DNA of 64,000 bases, taken from UBA4615 sp964399635 (lineage in GTDB: Bacteria; Pseudomonadota; Gammaproteobacteria; Burkholderiales; Burkholderiaceae_E). Every line of letters starts with the position of its first letter. Position 1 is the stretch's first letter. Of the stretch, positions 33,730 to 43,052 are shown piece by piece. The notes below the pieces were generated by a model. It saw only the letters and a list, made by a program, of their open reading frames with translations, ran no database searches and had not been told where the DNA came from. Both the position numbers and the translations under genes were made by a program. Location: the NCBI GenBank assembly GCA_964399635.1, contig CAYNRU010000056.1, forward strand, positions 59,688 to 123,687, written 5' to 3'.

Positions 33730-34920
33730 TCAGCCACGATGCCCGTACCAGGCCCGGACCGCGCCGACGAAGCGCGAGACGCCCTCGCGGACCGTCGCCG
33801 CGTCGAGCGCGCCGTACGACAGCCGCTGCCAGTTCGCCGACCGGGTGTCGGTCAGGCCGAACGCGAAGCCCGGGATCGTCGCGACCCGATGGTCGCGGAC
33901 CATCCTGCGGTTGAACTCGAGCGCATCCGCGACCCCGGGCAGCTTCATCAGCACGTAGAACGCGCCGCGCGTACGCGGGAACTCGACCAGCCCGCCCAGC
34001 TCTGCGAGCGCCGCATGCACCTGCGCACGCACGTCCGACAGCCCTTCAAGGTGCGCACGCACCGGCTCGCGGCCAAGCCGCACGGCCTCCGCGGCAACCA
34101 CCTGCGAGACCACCGGGGCGCAGATCAGGTTGGTGTCCTGCACCTTGTTCATCGCCTCCGACAGCGACTCGGGATACACGACGTACCCGACCCGCCAGCT
34201 CGCCATGCCGAAGGTCTTGGAGAACGAGAAGAACGACAGCGTGTGGTCGTACGCCCCAGGGAGCGAGCCTGGCGAGAAGTGCGTCGCGCCGTCGTGGGTG
34301 AACCACTCGTAGGCCTCGTCGCTGAAGTGCCAGAGCCCGCGCTCGCGGCACAGCGCGTTGATCCGGCGCAGGTCCGCCTCGGGGTAGACCGCGCCGGTCG
34401 GGTTGTTCGGCGATACGGTGACGATCGCGCGGGTGCGCGGTCCGATCGCGGCGGCGAGCGCCGGCACGTCGAGCTGGAAGTCGGCGGTGGTGTCGACGAA
34501 CACCGGCACGCAGCCGACCATCCGGATCGCCATCTCCTGGTTGAAGTAGTACGGGCGCGGCAGCACGATCTCGTCGCCGGCGTCGGCGACCGCGATCACC
34601 GCGTTCAGGAAGGCCATGTTGCTGCCGGCGGTGACCATGAGCTCGGTGCCGCGCGGCTCGATCCGGTTGTCGCGCGCGAGCTTGTCGCGCAGCGCCGAGA
34701 CCAGCGAGGGCAGGCCCGAGACGGCCTGGTACTTCTGCAGCACCGGATCCGCGGTCATCGGTCCGATCGCCGCGAGGGCCTGCGCGGGAGGGCCGTAGTT
34801 GACCACGCCCTGGCCGAGCGAGATGGTTCCGGGGTGCTCGCGAACCATCTGGGCGATCGTCGGGATGATCGGCAGATCGACCTGACGGATCCGGCGGGAG
34901 GCTTGGGGCGGCGGCATCAT
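33730..34920 (-). CDS. Class I/II pyridoxal-phosphate aminotransferase
   Basis: 396 aa. PLP-binding Lys is in FFSFSKTFGMASWRVGY (about residue 230); other fold-type I marks are SPNNPTGAVY and a C-terminal Arg region. The N-terminus IPTIAQMVREHPGTISLGQGVVNYGPP is typical of aspartate/kynurenine-like aminotransferases. No neighbouring pathway identifies the amino donor. Confidence 0.9.
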   Translation of the reverse strand: MMPPPQASRRIRQVDLPIIPTIAQMVREHPGTISLGQGVVNYGPPAQALAAIGPMTADPVLQKYQAVSGLPSLVSALRDKLARDNRIEPRGTELMVTAGSNMAFLNAVIAVADAGDEIVLPRPYYFNQEMAIRMVGCVPVFVDTTADFQLDVPALAAAIGPRTRAIVTVSPNNPTGAVYPEADLRRINALCRERGLWHFSDEAYEWFTHDGATHFSPGSLPGAYDHTLSFFSFSKTFGMASWRVGYVVYPESLSEAMNKVQDTNLICAPVVSQVVAAEAVRLGREPVRAHLEGLSDVRAQVHAALAELGGLVEFPRTRGAFYVLMKLPGVADALEFNRRMVRDHRVATIPGFAFGLTDTRSANWQRLSYGALDAATVREGVSRFVGAVRAWYGHRG

Positions 34921-34959
34921 GGGCCCGATTCTAGCGCCCCGGTCGCAGGCGGCGGTGGC

Positions 34960-35892
34960 TCAGTCGACCTCGAGCCCCAGCGTCTTCATCATCCCCGACC
35001 CGCACCCGAGCTCCAGGAAAGCCCGCTCAAACATTGGCCAGAGTGCATCGGCGCCGTCACGGCGGAAAGCGCCGGTGTGTCCGATCCTGACCAGACCCAC
35101 ATCACCCGGCTTCACCACATTGAGGGTCGATGGCGCGTTGGGCATCGCGGCCAACAGCTTGCGGGTGCAGCCCTCTGTCATGGCATCGTCGTCGGTAAAG
35201 CTGAACGCCTCGATACGAAAGCGCGCTGATTGCAGAGCAGGCATCACAAGGTCGGGCTCGGCCCCCCAGGCAAATTCAGGATGCCGACACCAACGCGTCC
35301 ATTGCCGCATTGCTGGCGCCGGCAGGTCACCCACCATGCGCAGGGCCTTGCCGGGAAAGTAGCCGAGCAAAGGCGTCAGGACCGGCGCGGCCAGATGCAG
35401 CATCAATGGCGCGAGTCGTCGAGACGCAGGGGCCCAGTCGCGCCAGTAGCCCGAGCCGGCCGCCACGCAAACCACCGTCTCCAGTCGCGCCTGCGTCTGA
35501 GCATCGCTCATCGCTGCATGATGCACACCCAGACTGTGCCCGATCAGGCTGATGGGCGCGCCACCCGTCAGCGCTGACAGTGCGTTGACGGCTGTCGGGA
35601 AATCCCGCCGTGCCCAGGTCAGCATGTCGGCATCGAGGCCACGCAGCGATTGGCGATGCTCCGGCCTGCGCGAGGCGCCCATGCCCCTGAGGTCAAAGGT
35701 CATCACGCAATGCCCTCTTTGCGCGAGCCAGCTTGCAAACGGGATGTAGAAACGCTGCGGGATGCCGAGCCCGCCCGCGATCAGCACGGCACGCTGACCG
35801 GGGGTTCGCGACCCGAAGACCTGAGCGTGAAGGACAACACCATCGGCGGTCGTCAACGCCACGGGTTCAATCGAGACACCTTCCTGCGTCAT
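34960..35892 (-). CDS. Alpha/beta hydrolase coupled to an ECF sigma factor
   Basis: 310 aa. It shows VLIAGGLGIPQRFY, FDLRGMGASRRP, the nucleophile elbow GHSLG in ISLIGHSLGVHHAA, and a GHTGAF near residue 270 that probably supplies the catalytic His. There is no signal peptide. The start overlaps the sigma-factor stop by 4 bp (ATGA), so it is translated with it. This and the two preceding genes are less GC-rich than the surroundings, suggesting acquisition as a block. Confidence 0.85.
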   Translation of the reverse strand: MTQEGVSIEPVALTTADGVVLHAQVFGSRTPGQRAVLIAGGLGIPQRFYIPFASWLAQRGHCVMTFDLRGMGASRRPEHRQSLRGLDADMLTWARRDFPTAVNALSALTGGAPISLIGHSLGVHHAAMSDAQTQARLETVVCVAAGSGYWRDWAPASRRLAPLMLHLAAPVLTPLLGYFPGKALRMVGDLPAPAMRQWTRWCRHPEFAWGAEPDLVMPALQSARFRIEAFSFTDDDAMTEGCTRKLLAAMPNAPSTLNVVKPGDVGLVRIGHTGAFRRDGADALWPMFERAFLELGCGSGMMKTLGLEVD

Positions 35893-36764
35893 TGGGGCCG
35901 TCCTGGCTGCATGAACCCCTCGTGAGTCAGCACGGCCAAGATGGCGCCACGCATGCTTTCCGGCGCCTGGTAATCGGGATGCCCACGCAAGATGGCGGCT
36001 GCGTCGCAGACTCTTGTGAAGGCGGCAAACTGCCGCTCGGCTTCCTGCATTTCTTCTTTGTGAATCGCGATCACCGCTCCCCGGTCGACACCGCCTGCGC
36101 TGGCACGATGGCGAACCGCAGGCAACTGGCGCTCGCAACGGCACTTGGCATCCGGATTGGCCAGTCCGCAGGATCGGCCCATGAAGGCGTCCAGACGCGA
36201 GCGGGCACGGGACAGCCGCTGCCGGTAGGCCGCCGGTGTGATGCCTGCCAACGCCCCGGCCTGGCTGGAGTCGAGTCCAAACACGGTATCGATCACGTAG
36301 GCCAGGCGATGCTCGCGGTCCAGGGCCATCAGCATCGACTGGGTGCAGGCCAATGCAAGCTGGCGCGCTTCGAGCTTGTCCTGCGGACTGAGTGATGTCG
36401 CCTCTCCGGTGTCTTTCGCAGACCGCGAGGCAAACGCCAGCCCCTGTTCGAGGCGTTCCGCGATGGCCTCCAGCGACACTTCCGGCGACTCCGCCTTGCG
36501 GGTGCGCGCTGTCATGAGGTGGTTGTGGGCCACTCGCCATACCCAGGTCGAGAAGGCGGATTCGCCCCGGAAGCCTGCAAGATGCGTGACGACCTTCAGC
36601 AGGATCTCCTGCGTCGCGTCCGCGGCATCGTCACGGTGGCCCAGCACATGGACCGCAAGCCGGTAGATGCCGGGCTGGATCGTCGTGATCAGAGAATCGA
36701 CGGCCGACAGACTGCCCTCGAGGGCATCGCGGATCGTCGAGGAAGCAGGCTCTGCGATCTTCAT
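35889..36764 (-). CDS. ECF-type RNA polymerase sigma factor with Cys-containing C-terminal extension
   Basis: 291 aa. Region 2 is HVLGHRDDAADATQEILLKVVTHL followed by AFSTWVWRVAHNHLM, and region 4 is LALDREHRLAYVIDTVFGLDSSQAGALAG-like with a helix-turn-helix ending TPAAYRQRLSRARSRL. After region 4 comes an extension of about 95 residues starting SCGLANPDAKCRCERQ, three closely spaced Cys that could bind zinc. No anti-sigma factor is adjacent, so control may be through the extension. It overlaps both the secreted protein gene upstream and the hydrolase downstream. Confidence 0.87.
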   Translation of the reverse strand: MKIAEPASSTIRDALEGSLSAVDSLITTIQPGIYRLAVHVLGHRDDAADATQEILLKVVTHLAGFRGESAFSTWVWRVAHNHLMTARTRKAESPEVSLEAIAERLEQGLAFASRSAKDTGEATSLSPQDKLEARQLALACTQSMLMALDREHRLAYVIDTVFGLDSSQAGALAGITPAAYRQRLSRARSRLDAFMGRSCGLANPDAKCRCERQLPAVRHRASAGGVDRGAVIAIHKEEMQEAERQFAAFTRVCDAAAILRGHPDYQAPESMRGAILAVLTHEGFMQPGRPQ

Positions 36765-37519
36765 GGCTGCTTTGCACCTTCGGCCCGGACGCCGTTGCCT
36801 TGCTTGCCTACCAGCAGGATCGGCGTATCGAACCATTCGATGGTAGCGGCTTGCCCGTACTCCCGCCTGACGCGATCACTCCAGGCATCGGTGAACCAGG
36901 CTTTGGCACTGGCCTCATCCTTCCACAGGTAGATGCCACCGAACTTGCCCTGGGGCGTGGTGATGAAGTATTTGCGCAAGAGGCCTGGCACCCGCTGGAA
37001 GGTTGACACCGAAGCCGCAAGACCTTCAACCACCTTGTCCTTGCCGATACCGGGCGGGATCGGGATTTCGACGATCGTCGCGACCGCCGCGCTGTCGGGG
37101 TCGCTGCGGGCGCCATCGGGCGGATTGACCAGCACCGCCGCAACCTCGAAGAATCTCACGTCAGCGCTGGCACCGCGCTCTCTTTCGACACGCGCAAACC
37201 ATTCGGGTGTGAACCATTGCCTGGCGCTTGCGACATCCTTCCAGAGATAGATGCCGCCATAGTGCCCATCGGCCCTGGCGAAAGAAAAGGCCTTGAAATT
37301 CAGACCCTGCAAGGATTCGTACAGAGGAATCGTGTCCCTCATCTTGCTGGCGACGAAAAACTTCGGCGCATACCAGGGGGTAGGAACCTTGACTACGACA
37401 GCGACCGCGGCAGTGGGAACGGCCCCCTCACCGGGTATCGGCTGAGCCAGCGTTGGCGAGGCCAGTGATGTGACCGCAGCCGCTACCGCTGCGCTCGATA
37501 GATACCTGAAGATCGCCAT
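36761..37519 (-). CDS. Secreted protein with two YdhR-like ferredoxin-fold domains
   Basis: 252 aa. The first 25 residues are a signal peptide (FRYLSSAAVAAAVTSLASPTLAQ). Two similar domains follow: domain 1 with YGGIYLWKDVASARQWF at about 90 and domain 2 with FGGIYLWKDEASAKAWF at about 195, an internal duplication. Single-domain relatives are called putative monooxygenases (YdhR). It is the first gene of a coupled three-gene operon with the ECF sigma factor, and the best candidate promoter for that operon lies just upstream. Confidence 0.8.
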   Translation of the reverse strand: MAIFRYLSSAAVAAAVTSLASPTLAQPIPGEGAVPTAAVAVVVKVPTPWYAPKFFVASKMRDTIPLYESLQGLNFKAFSFARADGHYGGIYLWKDVASARQWFTPEWFARVERERGASADVRFFEVAAVLVNPPDGARSDPDSAAVATIVEIPIPPGIGKDKVVEGLAASVSTFQRVPGLLRKYFITTPQGKFGGIYLWKDEASAKAWFTDAWSDRVRREYGQAATIEWFDTPILLVGKQGNGVRAEGAKQP

Positions 37520-37566
37520 GTCAGTGTCCCTGTCAAAGAGGCCCGGCGGACCTCTGTATTGACTTT

Positions 37567-37593
37567 GACAAGGCAAGGCATGGAACTGTGACA
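37567..37593 (-). promoter_or_regulatory. Candidate ECF sigma promoter TGTCACA-N16-TGTC
   Basis: Read on the minus strand, TGTCACA (37587-37593) is followed after exactly 16 bp by TGTC (37567-37570). This resembles the TGTCACA-N16-CGTC motif known for some ECF groups (ECF41-like). It sits 48 bp upstream of the first ATG of the sigma-factor operon, suggesting autoregulation. Confidence 0.5.
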
Positions 37594-37984
37594 ACAGGCC
37601 CGAATCCGAGCACGTTGTTCAGGTGTGCCAGGGCGCTGGCGTTTCGCGTGCGAGCGTGGCCATTCTTCCGGTCGGCTTAGGCGCGCATCGCCGCTGCACG
37701 CCGCGCCTCGGGCCACCCGATCAGTCAGTTCGACCGTCGGATTGCCGCGATTGCCCTTACCCGTGAGGCCACCGTGGCGACCCGCCGACAATTCCTACCC
37801 CACTTCCTCCATCCACTGCCTGCGCTACTGGGATCTCGCCGTCCACATCCGGATCGATGACGCCATGGCCCTGTTGTGCGGGCGGTGTGATGGGGCGGTG
37901 GCCCGATCCGGGATTAAGCCAGAACCCGGCGGTCTTGACCGGCCCGGGCGCTGGATCGGGCGTCGGCGCGGCGCAACCGACCCT
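37594..37984. other. Intergenic stretch with no recognisable gene
   Basis: Nearly 400 bp between the ECF operon promoter and the acyltransferase stop. Short open frames exist on both strands but none has a ribosome-binding site or a recognisable family. I see nothing definite in it. Confidence 0.5.
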
Positions 37985-39100
37985 TCACAGTCTCCGCATC
38001 AACGCGTCGCGCCAGAGTGGCCGCGTCCGCTCGAACACCGCCGACGCGGCCACGCAGGCCGCCACCACGGCGACGACGACCAGCGCGCGCACGCCGACCG
38101 GCTGCCGCCCCGCGCCGAGCGCGGCGGCGAGCAGCAGCAGCGGGTAGTGCAGCAGGTAGATGCCGAACGCGTGGAACGCGAGCGACCCGACCCAGCGCGG
38201 ATTGCCTGTGCGCGCCACGCCGATGCGCGACGCGCTCGCGACCACGGCGCCCGCGAACACGGTCGCGGTGAACCAGTCGGCGAGGAACCAGCGCGACTCC
38301 CTGAGCCGCAATGCCGGGTCGATCGCGGTCGCGATCCATGCCGAGACGCCCTCGCTCGCGGCTCGCAACGCCGGATACAGCGGCGTCGAGATCCAGGCCA
38401 GGTAGCCGATCGCGAGCAGCGCGCCCGGCCACGCGAAGCGCGGCAGCGCCGGCAGGCGGCCGCGCTGCACGCAGTGCCAGGCCCACACGCCCAGCAGCCA
38501 GCACGGCAGCAGCAGCCATATCCTCGGACCCATCGCCAGCAGCACGACCGCCGACACGACCGCGCGATGCCCGCGTGGCAGCATCGTCGCGGCCAGCAGC
38601 ACGTAGTACCAGGCCTCGTAGGCGAGCGACCACCAGGGGATGTTGGAGAACGGCGTGTACGAGCGCAGCCAGCTCTCGCCGAGGAACAGCGCGTGGAACG
38701 GCAGGTGCAGCCACCACCGGTCGTACATCCAGCCCGGATAGAGGTCGGGGCGCACCGAGCGGCCGACCAGGTCGAGCGCCAGCGTCAGGAACAGGACGGG
38801 TACCGCCAGGCTCCACAGCCGCGACATCCGGGCGGCCAGGAAGGCCTGCGGACGGCCCGCATGCGACGCGGCGGAGTGCATCACGCTGTAGCCGGAGATC
38901 ACGAAGAAGCCGATCACCGCGTCGTGCGCCACGCGGCGCAGCACCCCGTCCGACTGCCAGGGCAGCAGCCCGGTCGACTCGGCGTGCAGCGCGACGACGA
39001 TCAGCGCCAGCACGATGCGCCAGCGGTCGAGCACGACGAAGGCCGTGGCGTGACGCGAGGAGGTCGCAGGGGCTGTCATCGGTGGCATCGATGATCCCAT
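37985..39100 (-). CDS. Acyltransferase 3 family membrane protein
   Basis: About 365-371 aa with around ten membrane helices. LDRWRIVLALIVVALHAES near residue 24 holds the His of the family's catalytic region, followed by GFFVISGYSVM and RMSRLWSLAVPVLF. A late segment FGIYLLHYPLLLL is also typical. These enzymes O-acylate sugars or other envelope molecules in the inner membrane. The start may be at 39100, 39088 or 39079. It stands alone. Confidence 0.85.
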   Translation of the reverse strand: MGSSMPPMTAPATSSRHATAFVVLDRWRIVLALIVVALHAESTGLLPWQSDGVLRRVAHDAVIGFFVISGYSVMHSAASHAGRPQAFLAARMSRLWSLAVPVLFLTLALDLVGRSVRPDLYPGWMYDRWWLHLPFHALFLGESWLRSYTPFSNIPWWSLAYEAWYYVLLAATMLPRGHRAVVSAVVLLAMGPRIWLLLPCWLLGVWAWHCVQRGRLPALPRFAWPGALLAIGYLAWISTPLYPALRAASEGVSAWIATAIDPALRLRESRWFLADWFTATVFAGAVVASASRIGVARTGNPRWVGSLAFHAFGIYLLHYPLLLLAAALGAGRQPVGVRALVVVAVVAACVAASAVFERTRPLWRDALMRRL

Positions 39101-39167
39101 CGCGACCGGCGCCGGGAAAGCCCGCGGGCAGGCATCTCGGCACCCCGCCCGGGAGCGGCCCCCGGCG

Positions 39168-39539
39168 TCACTGCGGATCCGGCGGCAGCCAGATCGCGTC
39201 GCGCCGCATGAACCACGGCGTCATCGGCCCGTTGAAGCGCGCCAGCGTGGGCTCCCCCGTCGGTTCCAGATGCGCCGCGCGCAGCGCGACCCGCCGCCGG
39301 TCCAGGTGCTCGCCCTGGTTCTTGCCGAAGACGTACTCGGCGACGATCCGGAACCCTTCGCTGCCGGCGCGAACGGGGCGCCCGTCGACACGCACCTGCA
39401 CGACCGCATGGGGCGCGTCGCGTCGCACCTCGACGTCGGCGCCCTCGAGCCGGCGCTCGACCTCGTAGCCGGGTTCTTCGATGGCCATGGCCGCAGCATG
39501 AGCGGTCGCGAGGCACAGGGCGATCAGCCAGGCCGGCAT
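39168..39539 (-). pseudogene. SOUL heme-binding family protein lacking its central part
   Basis: 123 aa with a signal peptide (MPAWLIALCLATAHAAAMA). The N-terminal part EEPGYEVERRLEGADVEVRRDAP and GFRIVAEYVFGKNQGEH, and the C-terminal part GEPTLARFNGPMTPWFMRRD, match the two ends of SOUL proteins. Family members are usually about 190-210 aa; the middle (including the MTAPV segment) is absent, joined in frame near residue 78. It is probably non-functional, though a short secreted product could still be made. Confidence 0.7.
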
Positions 39540-39629
39540 TACGTGGTCTCCGGGGGGCGCAGGCGGCGATCATGGCAGGGTCGGGCGCCCGCCGGGATCC
39601 GTTATCCTCGGCGATCGGGAGTGGCCACC

Positions 39630-41123
39630 ATGACTGTCGATTACCTGGACGTCCTGGTCGTCGGAGCGGGCGTCTCCGGCCTGTGCGCGGCCTGGCACCT
39701 GCAGGACCGCTGCCCCAGCCGCAGCTACGCCGTGCTCGAGGCGCGCGCCGAGCTCGGCGGCACCTGGGACCTGTTCCGGTATCCCGGCGTGCGATCCGAC
39801 TCGGACATGCAGACCTACGCCTACCGGTTCCAGCCCTGGCCCGGCGCGAGCGCCATCGCAGACGGCGCGTCCATCCGGCAGTACCTGCGGGACACCGCGC
39901 GCGAGTACGGCATCGAGCGCCGCATCCGCTACGGGCACCGCGTCAGGCGCGCGTCCTGGTCGTCCCACGAGGCACGCTGGACGCTCGACGTCGAACGAGA
40001 CGGCGCCTTGCCGCTGCGCATCAGCTGCGGCTTCCTGGTCATGTGCAGCGGCTACTACGACTACGCGCAGGGTCACCGGCCGGCGTTCCCCGGCATCGAG
40101 CGCTTCGGGGGGACGGTGGTCCATCCGCAGCACTGGCCCGCCGACCTCGACTGGACCGGCCGGCGCGTCGTGGTGATCGGCAGCGGCGCCACCGCGGTGA
40201 CGATCGTGCCTGCGATGGCGCGGGCGGCCGCCCACGTGACCATGCTGCAGCGCTCGCCCTCCTACGTGCTGTCGATGTCGACGCGCGATCCAGTGGCAAC
40301 CGTGCTGCGTGCCGCGCTGCCGGCACGGGCCGCGCACGCGCTGCTGCGCTGGCGGAACGTGCTGCTGTCGCGGGCGCTGTTCCGGCTGTGCCGGCGCTTC
40401 CCGAAGCGGGCGGCGCGGCTGCTGATCGCGCAGGCGCGCCGCCAGCTGCCCGCGGGCTACGACGTGGCCACGCACTTCACGCCGCGCTACGACCCGTGGA
40501 CGCAGCGGCTGTGCCTGGTGCCCGACGGCGACCTGTTCGCGGCGATCCGCGCGGGCCGCGCATCGGTGGTCACCGACGAGGTCGCGTCCTTCACCGCGAC
40601 CGGCCTGCGGCTGCGCTCCGGCGCCGAGCTCGACGCCGACATCGTCGTCACCGCGACCGGCCTCGAGCTGGCGTTCCTGGGCGGCCTCGAGGTGATCGTC
40701 GACGAGCGCCCGGTCGACCTCACGCAGTGCCTGCCGTACAAGGGCTGCATGTTCAGCGAGATCCCCAACCTCGCGACCGTCTTCGGCTACACCAACGCGT
40801 CCTGGACGCTGCGCGCCGACCTGGTGTGCGCGTACGTCTGCCGGCTGCTGAACCATGCGCGCAAGGTCCGCATGCGCTGGTGCGTGCCGCGCCGGCGCGG
40901 CGCCTCGCCGCAGACCGAGCCCTGGGTCGACTTCTCGTCGGGCTACTTCCAGCGCGGCATGGACCGCTTCCCGCGCCAGGGCGTCGAGCGCCCGTGGCGG
41001 ACCGACCAGGACTTCCTGCGCGACATCGCGGCGCTGCGCCTGGCCTCGGTCGACGACGGGGTGATGGAGTTCGGCGGGCCGGTGGGGACCGACCGCGAGG
41101 TCGGGGTGTCGAGGGCGGGCTGA
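39630..41123 (+). CDS. FAD-dependent monooxygenase, Baeyer-Villiger type (paralogue A)
   Basis: 497 aa. Two Rossmann motifs bind FAD (VVGAGVSG at about 9) and NADPH (VIGSGATAV at about 185). Between them FGGTVVHPQHWP fits the Baeyer-Villiger fingerprint F-x-G-x-x-x-H-x-x-x-W-P. Such enzymes insert oxygen next to ketones or oxidise heteroatoms. It is a clear paralogue of the gene at 49240-50736 over its whole length. It converges on the peptide-transporter operon. Confidence 0.88.
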   Translation: MTVDYLDVLVVGAGVSGLCAAWHLQDRCPSRSYAVLEARAELGGTWDLFRYPGVRSDSDMQTYAYRFQPWPGASAIADGASIRQYLRDTAREYGIERRIRYGHRVRRASWSSHEARWTLDVERDGALPLRISCGFLVMCSGYYDYAQGHRPAFPGIERFGGTVVHPQHWPADLDWTGRRVVVIGSGATAVTIVPAMARAAAHVTMLQRSPSYVLSMSTRDPVATVLRAALPARAAHALLRWRNVLLSRALFRLCRRFPKRAARLLIAQARRQLPAGYDVATHFTPRYDPWTQRLCLVPDGDLFAAIRAGRASVVTDEVASFTATGLRLRSGAELDADIVVTATGLELAFLGGLEVIVDERPVDLTQCLPYKGCMFSEIPNLATVFGYTNASWTLRADLVCAYVCRLLNHARKVRMRWCVPRRRGASPQTEPWVDFSSGYFQRGMDRFPRQGVERPWRTDQDFLRDIAALRLASVDDGVMEFGGPVGTDREVGVSRAG

Positions 41124-41145
41124 GCGTCGGCGCGCAGCAGCGCCT

Positions 41146-42018
41146 TCAGCGCTTCGGATCGAGCACGTCGCGCAGCCCGTCGCCGAACAGGTTGAACGCG
41201 AGCACGGTGAGGAAGATCGCGATGCCCGGGAACACGGCCATCCACGGCGCCTGCGTGAGGAAGCGCTGCGCGGTGTTCAGCATCGAGCCCCAGCTCGGCT
41301 GGGGCGGCTGCTGCCCGAGCCCGAGGAAGGACAGGCTCGCCTCGGCGATGATCGCCGCGGCCACGGCGAGCGTCGCCTGCACCATCACCGGCGGCAGGAT
41401 GTTGGGCAGCACGTGGCGCAGCAGGATGCGCACCGGCGGGTTGCCGACCGCGCGCGCGGCCTCGACGTAGTCCTCGGCCCGGGCGGCGAGCACCTGCCCG
41501 CGCGACAGCCGCACGAAGATGGGGGTCGCGGTGACGCCGATCGCGATCATCGCGTTGCCCAGGCTCGGGCCCAGGAAGGCGGCGAGTGCGATCGCGAGGA
41601 TCAGGAAGGGCACGGCCAGCATGGCGTCGGTGATGCGGCTGATCACCGCATCGAGCCAGCCGCCGACGTAGCCGGCGACCATGCCGATCGGCACGCCCAG
41701 CCCCACCGCGATCGTGACCGCGATCACGCCCGCCGACAGCGACGCCCGCCCGCCCCAGATCACGCGCGACAGCAGGTCGCGGCCGACCTCGTCGGTGCCG
41801 AACCAGTGCGCGGCGCTCGGCGCCTTGCGCACCAGCGACCAGCTGGTGGCGAGCGGGTCGTAGGGCGCGACCCAGGGCGCGAAGACCGCGAGCAGCGCGA
41901 CGATCGCCAGCACGACCGCGCCGAACACCGCGGTCGGCCGGCGCGCGAGGGTGCGCAGCGCGATACGCCACGGGCCCTCGCCCGCGTCGACGTCCGGCGC
42001 CGCCATGTCGGTGCTCAT
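41146..42018 (-). CDS. dppC: Peptide/nickel ABC transporter permease (DppC type)
   Basis: 290 aa, about six helices with a cytoplasmic start. HWFGTDEVGRDLLSRVIWGGR is the DppC/OppC N-terminal signature and EAARAVGNPPVRILLRHVLPN the EAA loop. Last gene of a Dpp-type importer whose genes run DUF1028-dppD-dppF-dppA-dppB-dppC. Confidence 0.93.
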   Translation of the reverse strand: MSTDMAAPDVDAGEGPWRIALRTLARRPTAVFGAVVLAIVALLAVFAPWVAPYDPLATSWSLVRKAPSAAHWFGTDEVGRDLLSRVIWGGRASLSAGVIAVTIAVGLGVPIGMVAGYVGGWLDAVISRITDAMLAVPFLILAIALAAFLGPSLGNAMIAIGVTATPIFVRLSRGQVLAARAEDYVEAARAVGNPPVRILLRHVLPNILPPVMVQATLAVAAAIIAEASLSFLGLGQQPPQPSWGSMLNTAQRFLTQAPWMAVFPGIAIFLTVLAFNLFGDGLRDVLDPKR

Positions 42019-42070
42019 CGGCCCGGCAGCCCCTCGGCGGCGCCCCGCCCCCGACGAACCCGCGCGCCGC

Positions 42071-43012
42071 TCACGCCCGCAGCCTCGGGTTGACCAGCAC
42101 ATACAGCACGTCGGCCAGCAGGTTGAGCAGGATGTAGACGGTCGCGGTCACCAGCACCACGCCCTGCACCACCGCGTAGTCGCGGTTGAACACCGCGTCG
42201 ACGATCAGCTTGCCGAAGCCGGGGATCGAGAACACCTGCTCGGTCAGCACGGCGCCCGACAGCAGCGTGCCGAACTCGAGCGCGCCCAGCGTGATCACCG
42301 GCGTGAGCGCGTTGCGCAGCGCGTGCCGCAGCACGACCGCGCGCTCGAGGAGGCCCTTGGCGCGCGCGGTGCGCACGTAGTCGGCCGACATCGCCTGCAG
42401 CATCGCCGAGCGGGTATGGCGCATCAGCACGGCGGCGATCGCATTGCCCAGCACGAAGGCGGGCATCACAGTGGTGGCGAGCGAGCGGCCCAGGTCCTCG
42501 AAGGGGCTCACGTAGCCGGAGGCGGGCAACCAGCCGAGCGTGACCGAGAACAGGAAGATCATCATGATGCCCAGCCAGAAATTGGGCGTGGACAGGCCCC
42601 ACAGCGCAAACAGGTTGGCGCCCGTGTCCCAGGCGCTGCCCTTCTTCACCGCCGACAGCACGCCGGCCGGGATGCCGATCAGCAGCGCAAAGGCCATCGC
42701 CATGGACGCGAGCTGCAGCGTGACCGGCAGCTTCTCGGCGATCAGCTGCGACACCGGCTGGCGGATCCGCATCGACTCGCCGAGGTCACCGCGCAGCACG
42801 CCGGCGATCCAATACCCGTACTGCACCGGCAACGGCTGGTCGAGCCGGTACTGCTTGCGGATCTGCTCGATCACCTCCGGGTCTTTCTCCTCGCCGGCCA
42901 TCACCAGCGCCGGGTCGCCGGGCAGCAGCTGCTGCAGCCCGAAGATCATCACCGACACCAGGAACAGCGTCGGCAGCAGCTGCAGCAGGCGACGGGGAAG
43001 GAAGCTCAGCAT
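42071..43012 (-). CDS. dppB: Peptide/nickel ABC transporter permease (DppB type)
   Basis: 313 aa with about six helices. LPTLFLVSVMIFGLQQLLPGDPA at the N-terminus and VRTARAKGLLERAVVLRHALRNALTP as coupling loop identify DppB. It pairs with the DppC-type permease downstream (52 bp gap). Confidence 0.93.
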   Translation of the reverse strand: MLSFLPRRLLQLLPTLFLVSVMIFGLQQLLPGDPALVMAGEEKDPEVIEQIRKQYRLDQPLPVQYGYWIAGVLRGDLGESMRIRQPVSQLIAEKLPVTLQLASMAMAFALLIGIPAGVLSAVKKGSAWDTGANLFALWGLSTPNFWLGIMMIFLFSVTLGWLPASGYVSPFEDLGRSLATTVMPAFVLGNAIAAVLMRHTRSAMLQAMSADYVRTARAKGLLERAVVLRHALRNALTPVITLGALEFGTLLSGAVLTEQVFSIPGFGKLIVDAVFNRDYAVVQGVVLVTATVYILLNLLADVLYVLVNPRLRA

Positions 43013-43052
43013 CGGTCGGAGGAGGCGGGCCGGGGGCAGCGGGCGGCGCGGC

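Noticed and set aside
34960..37593. Genomic island or prophage fragment
   Set aside because: Composition differs from the surroundings, but there is no integrase, tRNA, direct repeats or phage gene, so only possible acquisition is claimed.
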